From contig CAIPBN010000620.1 of NCBI GenBank assembly GCA_903863315.1, forward strand, positions 1-6,504: 6,504 nucleotides of DNA, in the 5' to 3' direction. Within the stretch, counting starts at the first letter, position 1, and every line of letters begins with the position of its first letter. A program made the position numbers and the translations under genes. This stretch comes from an uncultured Verrucomicrobiota bacterium (GTDB lineage Bacteria; Verrucomicrobiota; Verrucomicrobiia; Limisphaerales; SXTU01). Below the pieces are notes generated by a model that searched no databases, had not been told where the DNA came from, and saw only the letters and a program-made list of their open reading frames with translations. Shown piece after piece: positions 1 to 5,994 of the stretch.

Positions 1-936
1 AAGGAGGACACCTTCTGGCAGCCGGCGGATGAACGAGATGCCCGCGCCCGTGCCCGTGCGCTTCAGTTGCACGCGCTGGAATTGGAGAAGCGGGATCTCA
101 CCCGCCAGTTACTGGGGGCCGAGCTGAGCTTCAAGGCCCTCCAGGAAATGCGTGAGCGCGGCTTTGCCCATGCCATCGTGGAAATCCTGTTTGGCTTCAC
201 TGGTCTTCCCCAGATCGATCACCTCATCACCGTCCATCATCTGCGCGAGGCTGATGTGAGCAGTTTCCTGGCGCTGCGCGAAGGCATCCTGCTGGACGAG
301 GATCTGGCGGCGCTCCGCAGCCTGCGCGAGCGCTTCGAGGCCGAGCTGGCCCGGCAAATTGTGCCCACGGAGCTCGAGGAGCTGCGCTGCCGGCTGGCCG
401 CGTTGGACAATCTGTCCGCGCTCCGGCAGACCAACGGCGTGCCCATCACGGGTCCGGAACTGCGCGAGATCGCACGCCTGCGGGCCGACACGCGTGATTT
501 CCTGGCCCGGGCAATCCAGTTGGAGGAGCACATCTACCCCGAGGAAAGCCGGCAGCAGGGTGATGCGGCGTTCGAGGAGCTGTTGCGGCGCTTCCTCGGC
601 GCGGATCGCTACGCGGACGTGGTGCGGGCGCGCGATCAGACCTTTGTGGAACTGTTTCAAAGCACGGCGCAACTGGGCGTGCCGAAAAGCGCGCTGGTGG
701 AGGCCCATGCCGCCCGGGCCACCGCCGCCCGGCAGGCGCAGGAAATTCGCGCGGATGAGGCGCTCTCGACCGAGGAACGGGCGCTGCTGCTGGCCACCTT
801 GCGCGCCACCACCACGGACCGGCTGGCCCGCACCTTGGGACCGGCGGCCTTCACGGCTTACGCCAAAAGCCACGGCCAAAGCCTGACCAATGCGCTTTCC
901 CTGCCGCCGCAACGTCGCCGGCCCGCCGCCCCATGA
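1..936 (+). CDS. Conserved helical protein of unknown function, 3' part (paralogue of the next gene)
   Basis: The frame is open to the left edge, so the true start and any N-terminal membrane anchor lie outside; 311 residues are visible. It opens with FWQPADERDAR, then a charged helical stretch containing LELEKRD and RQLLG. This is the layout I remember for the middle of a verrucomicrobial family of unknown function. The rest is predicted helix rich in Ala, Arg, Glu and Leu, with no cysteine cluster, nucleotide-binding loop or catalytic motif that I can recognise. The last 100 or so residues (about 199-298 as visible) align without gaps to the C-terminus of the downstream gene. About one third are identical by eye, sharing LG-x2-R, L-x2-P, LS-x-E-x-RA, L-x3-RA-x-T and AY-x4-G. 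That paralogy supports this strand over the long antisense frame. The stop overlaps the next ATG as ATGA, which suggests translational coupling. The function is not known. Confidence 0.85.
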   Translation, partial: KEDTFWQPADERDARARARALQLHALELEKRDLTRQLLGAELSFKALQEMRERGFAHAIVEILFGFTGLPQIDHLITVHHLREADVSSFLALREGILLDEDLAALRSLRERFEAELARQIVPTELEELRCRLAALDNLSALRQTNGVPITGPELREIARLRADTRDFLARAIQLEEHIYPEESRQQGDAAFEELLRRFLGADRYADVVRARDQTFVELFQSTAQLGVPKSALVEAHAARATAARQAQEIRADEALSTEERALLLATLRATTTDRLARTLGPAAFTAYAKSHGQSLTNALSLPPQRRRPAAP

Positions 937-2183
937 ACTGGCCCCGCCTCATTCTTGGTTCGGTGGCCCTCAACCTGGCGTTGGTGGGGATGCTGCTGTT
1001 TCAGACGGCCCGGCAGCGCGATGCGGCCCTGCCCGAGGCACGGCTGACCGTGGTCACCAATCTCGTGGCCACCACCCCGCCCGATTCCGCGCGTGCGCCA
1101 GTGGTGCAGGTCCCCGGCAGCCCGCCCTTCCAATGGAGCCAGATCGAGTCCACGAACATCCTTGTCATGGCCACCAACCTGCTGGCCATCGGCTGTCCGG
1201 CGGAGACCGCGCTGGATCTGCTCGGAGCCCGTCTGGCCGATGACCTCCGCGCGCGCGTGCGGGAGCTGCTGCGCCCGTTCAACGCCCGCTTCTGGGAGCT
1301 GGCCGCGAGCAACGGCGAGTTCGAGGACTTGATCAAAGGCACGGAGACCGAGCAAACCATCGAGCTGTGGACCCGCCAGCACGACGAGTTGCAAAAGAGT
1401 TTGCGCCAGACGTTGGCGGCTCCGGCGGAAAAGCGGACCACCGCCCCGCGCCACTCCCATTACCGGCATCTGACCACCGAGAAGCAGACCCAGGTTGCGG
1501 AGCTGGAGGCCCGGCAGGAGCAAGAGCTTGGCAAGCTCCGGCCCACGCTGGCCCAATTGTCCCCCAACGAACGGGCGGCGAAGCAGAAGGAGCTGCGCGA
1601 GCGCCATCAAGCCGAGCGCGCCGGCTTGCTCAGCACCGAGGAACTGGGCGAGGCGGAACTCCGCCGTAGCCCGCAGGCGGCAAAGGTCCGTGAACTGCGC
1701 GGCTTCAGCGCCACGCCAACGGAACTGCGCTCGCTCGCCCTGACCCTCAGGAATTTCGACACCGCGAATCCCGCGCTCCCGCGGCCAGATCCGGCGCGCG
1801 CGGAGGACAAGGCGGACTTCGAAGCGAAGTCCTCTGCCTTGGAGGCGCGCCGCCGCGCGCTGCTGCTGGCGCAACTGGGCGAGCAGCGCCTGGCCACCTT
1901 CGAGCGCGGCAGTGACCCGCGCTTCCACACCTTGTTGAAACTCGCCCGGCGATTGGAAGCGCCCGCTGCCGCCGCCAGCCAGTGGCTCGCCTTGCAAACC
2001 ACTGCCCAAGACCAGGCGGCCCGGACTAGGCAGGACGCGCAGTTGAGCCCGGAGGCCCGGGCCGTGGCACTCGTCGCCATCCGGGCCGCCACCGAGCAGG
2101 AATTGCGGGCCGCCGTGGGCGCGCGGGGCTGGGGTGCCTACCAGCGCCATGCCGGCGACTGGTTGAAACAGTTGGGCCAATGA
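933..2183 (+). CDS. Membrane-anchored helical protein of unknown function, probable Verrucomicrobia-specific family
   Basis: 416 residues. Residues about 4-23 form one hydrophobic segment with only a short charged head (MNWPR), so it is probably a signal anchor with the remainder outside the cytoplasm. A Pro/Ala-rich linker leads to PFQWSQIEST (65-74) and AIGCP (85-89). I recall these two motifs as the hallmark of a family frequent in Verrucomicrobia; this is from memory, not a search. Next come long amphipathic, probably coiled-coil helices (about 95-245) with STEELGEAELRRSP (234-247), then a C-terminal helical domain (about 315-415) shared with the upstream gene. The start is the ATG inside ATGA; there is no Shine-Dalgarno sequence, so translation may depend on the upstream gene. 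The repeated L-[ST]-x-E helices faintly resemble Spy/CpxP-like periplasmic stress proteins, but that is only a structural impression. I assign no function. An 8-base perfect hairpin lies within the gene at 1814-1832. Confidence 0.88.
   Translation: MNWPRLILGSVALNLALVGMLLFQTARQRDAALPEARLTVVTNLVATTPPDSARAPVVQVPGSPPFQWSQIESTNILVMATNLLAIGCPAETALDLLGARLADDLRARVRELLRPFNARFWELAASNGEFEDLIKGTETEQTIELWTRQHDELQKSLRQTLAAPAEKRTTAPRHSHYRHLTTEKQTQVAELEARQEQELGKLRPTLAQLSPNERAAKQKELRERHQAERAGLLSTEELGEAELRRSPQAAKVRELRGFSATPTELRSLALTLRNFDTANPALPRPDPARAEDKADFEAKSSALEARRRALLLAQLGEQRLATFERGSDPRFHTLLKLARRLEAPAAAASQWLALQTTAQDQAARTRQDAQLSPEARAVALVAIRAATEQELRAAVGARGWGAYQRHAGDWLKQLGQ
1809..1840. repeat. Perfect short hairpin inside the second unknown gene
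   Basis: GGACTTCG (1814-1821) and CGAAGTCC (1825-1832) form a perfect 8-base stem around a 3-base loop. Flanking AAGGC (1809-1813) and GCCTT (1836-1840) can add five pairs across a 3-base bulge. It encodes a linker-like stretch (KADFEAKSSAL) between two conserved helical parts. It may be a small palindromic element tolerated in a linker, or chance in GC-rich DNA. Confidence 0.45.
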
Positions 2184-2258
2184 GTAGGCGGGCCAGCCCA
2201 ATGCTGTTCGGGGTTTGGCTTGATAATGCCTGCCCCGAGCTATATCACCCACCAAGGT
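2184..2258 (+). promoter_or_regulatory. Gap before pilC, with a weak candidate promoter
   Basis: This gap separates the unknown gene pair from pilC. GATAAT at 2222-2227 is a five-of-six match to a sigma-70 -10 box, but no good -35 box lies about 17 bases upstream. The alternative pair TTGATA (2220-2225) and TATATC (2241-2246) has a spacing of only 15. If either is used, the transcript would begin close to the ATG at 2259, which would rule out the in-frame starts at 2220 and 2226. I see no terminator hairpin with a T-run here, so read-through from upstream is also possible. Confidence 0.2.
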
Positions 2259-3473
2259 ATGCCGTCTTTCAGCTACGTCGCCCGTGAAGCCGCCTCCGGC
2301 CGGGAGATTCGCAACGTCCTTGACGCCAACACGGAGCAGGAGGCCATCGCCAACCTGCTGGGCCGGAACCTGCTGGTGGTTTCCATCCAAGAGGCCAGCG
2401 GCAAGAAGGGCAAGGCCACCACTGGAGCAGTCCCGCTCCAAGACTTGGTCATGTTCACCCGGCAGCTCGCCACGCTGATTGACGCGGGCATCGCGATTGT
2501 GGGAGCTCTCCAGGCCCTCGCCGAGCAGACGGACAACAAGATTATGCGGGATGTCATCCGCGACATCTGCGCACGGGTCGAAAGCGGCGACAACTTCTCG
2601 GCGGCGTTGACGAAGCATCCCAAGACCTTTGAGCGCCTTTATGTCTGCATGGTGGACGCGGGTGAAAAGGGCGGCTTGCTCGCGGAGATCCTTGGCCGCT
2701 TGGCGACCTATTTGGAGAACACCGTCCGGCTGCAAAAGAAGGTCAAGTCGGCGATGATGTATCCCACCATCGTCACCTTGGTCGCCGTCACGATCACCAT
2801 CTTCCTGCTGGTCAAGGTCGTGCCCACGTTCGGTGAAATCTTCTCCGGCTTTGGCGCGAAGCTGCCTGCGCCCACGCAGTTCCTGATCGATCTCTCGGAA
2901 TGGATGAAAAAGTGGTGGTGGCTGATCGGCCTCTGCGCGGGGGCGGTGGGCTATGGCTGGCTGGCTTTCATCAAGACCAAGGTCGGCCTGGAGTTTTGGG
3001 ACAAGAACCGCATCCGCCTGCCCGTCTTTGGCCACATCGCGCACAAGATCTGCCTGGCGCGCTTTTCCCGCACCCTGGCGTCGCTCATCCGCTCCGGCGT
3101 GCCGATCCTCGAAGTGCTCAACATCACCGCCAACTGCGTCGGCAACGTGATCATGGAGAAAGCCATCCGTTCCGCCTCCGCCGACATCGAGAAGGGTGAC
3201 GGCATCTCCTCCGCGTTGGGCCGGCATCCGGTCTTCCCAGTGATGATCATCCGCATGCTCAACGCCGGCGAGCAGACCGGCAAGATCGACGCGATGCTCG
3301 AACGCGTGGCGGACTTTCTGGATGACGAGATCGAGACCATCCTGGACGGTCTGACTTCCCTCATCGAACCGCTGCTGATCGTGTTCCTCGGCGTGACCGT
3401 CGGCAGCATCGTCATCGCGATGTTCCTGCCCATCTTCAAGATGAGCGAGATCATCAACCCGCCCGGCCGCTAA
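2259..3473 (+). CDS. pilC: Type IV pilus / type II secretion inner-membrane platform protein (PilC/GspF family)
   Basis: PilC/GspF is the polytopic inner-membrane core that the assembly ATPase acts on to extrude or retract pilin. The protein has 404 residues, the usual family length. It begins PSFSYVAREAASG, the typical short N-terminal beta segment. Two T2SSF repeats follow. The first starts at FTRQLATLIDAG (66-77) and includes the VDAGEKGG motif. The second starts at ARFSRTLASLIRSGVP (about 267-282) and includes NAGEQTGK. Membrane segments lie at about 169-190, 219-236 and 370-392, the last ending in the family's MFLPIFKM. ATG 2259 was chosen because family members start here. In-frame TTG 2220 and ATG 2226 would add 13 or 11 residues of unlike sequence. 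None has a well-spaced Shine-Dalgarno; AAGG at 2254-2257 is only one base from the ATG. No other pilus gene is visible, so whether it serves a pilus or a secretion system cannot be told. PilC is the likelier label. Confidence 0.93.
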   Translation: MPSFSYVAREAASGREIRNVLDANTEQEAIANLLGRNLLVVSIQEASGKKGKATTGAVPLQDLVMFTRQLATLIDAGIAIVGALQALAEQTDNKIMRDVIRDICARVESGDNFSAALTKHPKTFERLYVCMVDAGEKGGLLAEILGRLATYLENTVRLQKKVKSAMMYPTIVTLVAVTITIFLLVKVVPTFGEIFSGFGAKLPAPTQFLIDLSEWMKKWWWLIGLCAGAVGYGWLAFIKTKVGLEFWDKNRIRLPVFGHIAHKICLARFSRTLASLIRSGVPILEVLNITANCVGNVIMEKAIRSASADIEKGDGISSALGRHPVFPVMIIRMLNAGEQTGKIDAMLERVADFLDDEIETILDGLTSLIEPLLIVFLGVTVGSIVIAMFLPIFKMSEIINPPGR

Positions 3474-3477
3474 GCAG

Positions 3478-3556
3478 GGCAAAAGGAAAAGGACAAGGCA
3501 AAGGAAAGTCGCCGCGCAAAGCCGGCCCTTTTGCCTTTTTACTTTCACCTTTTGCC
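3478..3556. repeat. Long imperfect purine/pyrimidine palindrome between pilC and priA
   Basis: The gap has a left half that is almost pure A/G (GGCAAAAGG at 3478-3486, AAGGCAAA at 3495-3502). Its right half is almost pure C/T (TTTGCCTT at 3530-3537, CCTTTTGCC at 3548-3556). The outer arms match exactly over 9 bases and the inner arms over 8, with a GC-rich centre containing GCCGGC. The whole could fold as a long interrupted hairpin. Within each half, AAAAGG/AAGGCAAAGG-like units recur, so it looks like a repeat-derived intergenic element rather than a simple terminator. I suspect a dispersed repeat family but cannot show other copies. Confidence 0.55.
3516..3540 (+). terminator. Possible weak intrinsic terminator after pilC
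   Basis: GCAAAG (3516-3521) can pair with TTTTGC (3529-3534), the last pair being G-T, around a 7-base loop, followed by CTTTTT (3535-3540). It lies 43 bases after the pilC stop and 31 bases before the priA ATG. The stem is short and AT-rich, so termination would be inefficient unless helped by the larger palindrome that contains it. Confidence 0.3.
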
Positions 3557-3570
3557 TTCTTCATTAGCGC

Positions 3571-5952
3571 ATGGTCGCCCGTGTCACCTTGGAAATCGCA
3601 CTCCGCCGGGAGTTCGATTACGCCATCCCGCCCGAACTGGCGGGCCAGGTGGAGGTGGGCACCCGCGTGAAGGTTCCCTTTGGTCACCGGCAGGTCATGG
3701 GCTGCGTCACCGCCCTCGTCGAGCAGTCCACGCACACCAACCTGCGCCACCTCACGGGCGTCATCGGCAAGCAGTCACTCGTCACGGCGAAAGTGCTGCG
3801 GCTCGCCCGCTGGATTGGCGAATATTATTGCTGCGCGCCGGAACTGGCCCTCAAGAGCGTGCTGCCGCAGGCCATCCGCCGCGAGCAGGAAGGCTGGCGC
3901 GAACGCCTGTCCGTCCGCCTGCTTCCGGTCACGGGCGAGCTGCCCAAGCTCACCAAGCGTCAGCAGGAAATTCTCAGCCTGCTCGAAGAGCGCCGCGAGC
4001 TGCCGCTGGCCGAACTGCTCGAACTGGCCGAGACCACGGCGGAAACCATCCGCCGGCTGGAGGACAAGCATCTGGTCACCATCACCAGCCAGGTCTCCGA
4101 GCGCGACCCATATGCGAAGGAGGTCATCAGCCGCACCGAGCCGTTGCCGCTGAACACCGAGCAGGCGAAGGCGTTGGCGGTGATTTGCGCCCGCATGGAT
4201 GAGGTGGGCGATGCAGGTGAGAAAGTGGGAAAGCGGGAAAGTGAACCAGCGTCGGCGCGCACTGGTTCACCTGCCACCTTCCTCCTCCACGGCGTCACCG
4301 GCTCCGGCAAGACGGAGGTGTATCTCCAAGCCATCGCCCACGCGCTCGCGCAGGGCAAAGGCGCGGTGGTGCTCGTGCCGGAAATCGCGCTCACGCCGCA
4401 AACCGTGGAGCGCTTCAAGGCGCGCTTCAGCCACGGCCCGCTGCAAACGCAGGTCGCCGTGCTCCACTCGCACCTCAGCGCCGGTGAGCGACACGATGAG
4501 TGGCACAAGATCCGCCAAGGCCGCGCCCGCATCGTGATCGGCGCGCGTTCGGCCATCTTCGCTCCCGTCGAGCCGCTCGGCTTGATCATTGTGGATGAGG
4601 AACACGAGCATTCCTACAAGCAGGAGGAAACCCCCCGTTACCACGCGCGCGATGTGGCGGTGGTGCGCGGCCAGATGGAGGATGCCGTCGTGGTCCTCGG
4701 CTCCGCCACGCCGTCCATGGAGAGCTTTTACAACGTCCAACGCGCCAAATACGCCTTGCTGGAGCTCACGATCCGCGCCGACGAAAAGAAGATGCCCATC
4801 GTGCGCGTGGTGGACATGCGGCAGGAGGCCCGCAAGGAAAAGGGCGTTCCGATTTTTTCCGTCCAGCTCAAGGAGGCGATCACCCAACGACTGGAACGCC
4901 GCGAGCAGACGATGCTTTTTCTGAACCGCCGCGGCTATTCCAGTTCGCTCCAGTGTCCGCAATGCGGCTACGTGGCCGAGTGCCCCAATTGCAGCGTCGC
5001 GCTCACCTACCACCGCCGCGCGCAGAAAATCTGCTGCCACATCTGCGGCCACGAGGCGCCCGCCCCCACGGCTTGTCCCGAGCCCAAGTGCCGGAGCGCA
5101 GCGATCCGCTACGCCGGCCTCGGCACCGAGCGGGTGGAGGAGACGTTGACCAAACTGTTCCCGCACGCGCGGGTGCAGCGGATGGACTCGGACCTGATGA
5201 AGCGCAAGGAGGACTACCGCCGCGTGCTCGGAGATTTCAAGGCGGGGAAGACGGACATCCTCGTGGGAACGCAGATGATTGCGAAGGGCCTGCACTTCGA
5301 AAATGTCACGCTGGTCGGCGTCATTCACGCGGACCTCAGCCTGCACATTCCCGATTTCCGCGCGGGCGAGCGCACGTTTCAACTGCTCACGCAGGTGGCC
5401 GGCCGCGCCGGTCGTGGCGACGTCGAGGGCGAGGTGTTCGTGCAGAGCTTCACGCCTTTTCATCCCGCCATCCAGTTTGCCCGGCGGCATGATTTTGTCG
5501 GTTTTTACGAACAGGAAATCGAGTTCCGCGAGCAGCTCAAATACCCGCCTGTCTCCCGGCTGGCCATGCTGACGCTCAAAGGCCGCAACGAGGAAAAGGT
5601 GAAGTTCGCCGCCGAGCACGTCGCCCGGACCATTGAAACGCTGGCCGGGGGCAAGCCGTTGCCAACGGGTGAGAGAGCCGGTGCGTCGGAATTGGAACTG
5701 CTGCCAGAGGCTGGATCCGCTCGCCCCCTCCTCACCGCACCCGCTCCCACCACCGCACTCCGCGATCTGGTCATCGCCGGCCCCGCGCCCGCGCCACTCC
5801 TGCGCGCGGAGACTTTCTATCGCTACCAAATCATGCTGCGCACCGGCCAGATGCCCCGGTTGAGCAAGTTGCTTGCTGCGCTGCTGGAGAAGCTGGAGCT
5901 TCCGGAAGACGTGTCCCTGGCCGTGGACATCGACCCCGTGAGCTTGATGTGA
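3571..5952 (+). CDS. priA: Replication restart helicase PriA (primosomal protein N')
   Basis: PriA is a cytoplasmic 3'-to-5' DNA helicase that recognises abandoned forks and D-loops and reloads the replicative helicase. The protein has 793 residues, against about 730 for E. coli PriA. The N-terminus (VARVTLEIALRREFDYAIP) is the 3'-DNA-binding domain. The helicase motifs are intact: Walker A GVTGSGKT (241-248), Walker B DEEH (342-345), GSATP (377-381), GTQMIAKG (566-573) and QVAGRAGRG (608-616). Eight zinc-site cysteines sit at 462, 465, 471, 474, 489, 492, 502 and 507; the last pair is spaced C-x4-C instead of the usual C-x2-C. The C-terminal domain with GPAPAPLLRAE follows. Two insertions of unlike composition occur at about 213-236, just before Walker A, and about 692-730, before the C-terminal domain. 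The start matches the family N-terminus; no Shine-Dalgarno is seen. It lies 97 bases after pilC and is convergent with purC. All motifs are present, so I infer a working enzyme. Confidence 0.96.
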   Translation: MVARVTLEIALRREFDYAIPPELAGQVEVGTRVKVPFGHRQVMGCVTALVEQSTHTNLRHLTGVIGKQSLVTAKVLRLARWIGEYYCCAPELALKSVLPQAIRREQEGWRERLSVRLLPVTGELPKLTKRQQEILSLLEERRELPLAELLELAETTAETIRRLEDKHLVTITSQVSERDPYAKEVISRTEPLPLNTEQAKALAVICARMDEVGDAGEKVGKRESEPASARTGSPATFLLHGVTGSGKTEVYLQAIAHALAQGKGAVVLVPEIALTPQTVERFKARFSHGPLQTQVAVLHSHLSAGERHDEWHKIRQGRARIVIGARSAIFAPVEPLGLIIVDEEHEHSYKQEETPRYHARDVAVVRGQMEDAVVVLGSATPSMESFYNVQRAKYALLELTIRADEKKMPIVRVVDMRQEARKEKGVPIFSVQLKEAITQRLERREQTMLFLNRRGYSSSLQCPQCGYVAECPNCSVALTYHRRAQKICCHICGHEAPAPTACPEPKCRSAAIRYAGLGTERVEETLTKLFPHARVQRMDSDLMKRKEDYRRVLGDFKAGKTDILVGTQMIAKGLHFENVTLVGVIHADLSLHIPDFRAGERTFQLLTQVAGRAGRGDVEGEVFVQSFTPFHPAIQFARRHDFVGFYEQEIEFREQLKYPPVSRLAMLTLKGRNEEKVKFAAEHVARTIETLAGGKPLPTGERAGASELELLPEAGSARPLLTAPAPTTALRDLVIAGPAPAPLLRAETFYRYQIMLRTGQMPRLSKLLAALLEKLELPEDVSLAVDIDPVSLM
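4213..4274. repeat. Triple 8-base repeat and palindrome inside priA
   Basis: Three tandem 8-base units, GAAAGTGG, GAAAGCGG and GAAAGTGA (4221-4244), lie inside an inverted repeat. GTGAACCAG (4241-4249) pairs exactly with CTGGTTCAC (4262-4270). GCAGGTGA (4213-4220) also matches TCACCTGC (4267-4274). If the 24 bases of tandem repeat are removed, the left arm joins into GCAGGTGAACCAG, the exact complement of the right arm. This is seen directly. I infer that a palindromic element entered the gene and that the repeat later expanded within one arm, keeping the priA frame because 24 is a multiple of three. It encodes a hydrophilic loop between the N-terminal domains and the helicase core. Confidence 0.6.
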
Positions 5953-5968
5953 GCGAGCCGGATTTGGT

Positions 5969-5994
5969 GGCAGCCCAGTTCAGAGCTGGGTGCC
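5969..5994. terminator. Hairpin at the convergent priA/purC ends, possible bidirectional terminator
   Basis: GGCA (5969-5972) and CCCAG (5974-5978) pair with CTGGG (5986-5990) and TGCC (5991-5994), giving nine pairs with one bulged G (5973) and a 7-base loop. It begins 17 bases after the priA stop and covers the purC stop codon (5980-5982). The position between convergent genes fits a terminator for both. Neither side has a T-run, so intrinsic termination would be weak; it may rather protect the 3' ends. Confidence 0.4.

Noticed and set aside
1..40. Perfect-looking Shine-Dalgarno AAGGAGG at the left edge followed by ATGs at 29 and 38
   Set aside because: Both ATGs are in another frame that stops after a short run. 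The bases belong to the in-frame codons leading into the FWQP motif of the partial first gene.
109..912. Minus-strand open frame opposite the first gene
   Set aside because: The plus-strand protein aligns with its downstream neighbour and is coupled to it by ATGA, so the plus strand is the coding one.
2220..2258. Upstream in-frame pilC starts (TTG 2220, ATG 2226)
   Set aside because: The extra residues do not resemble PilC, whose family starts at the PSFSYVAREA segment, and the only promoter-like boxes overlap these codons.
858..3548. Very long minus-strand open frame (896 codons) opposite the second unknown gene and pilC
   Set aside because: It lies antisense to pilC, which has unmistakable family sequence, and to a gene with a recognisable paralogue. 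Its protein is low-complexity, rich in Gly, Arg, Gln, His and Asp, with no known domain. Such frames are common opposite GC-rich genes.
3531..4202. Plus-strand open frame overlapping the priA start in another frame
   Set aside because: Its protein is Arg/Pro/His-rich and domain-free, and the other frame carries the true PriA N-terminus.
4221..4270. CRISPR-like array from the spaced repeats in priA
   Set aside because: The repeats are only 8 bases, directly abutting, with no spacers and no cas genes; this is a short tandem repeat inside a gene.
4267..5829. Long minus-strand open frame (520 codons) opposite priA
   Set aside because: It covers the PriA helicase motifs on the other strand and encodes a His/Arg/Leu-rich sequence without recognisable domains; it is a shadow of priA.
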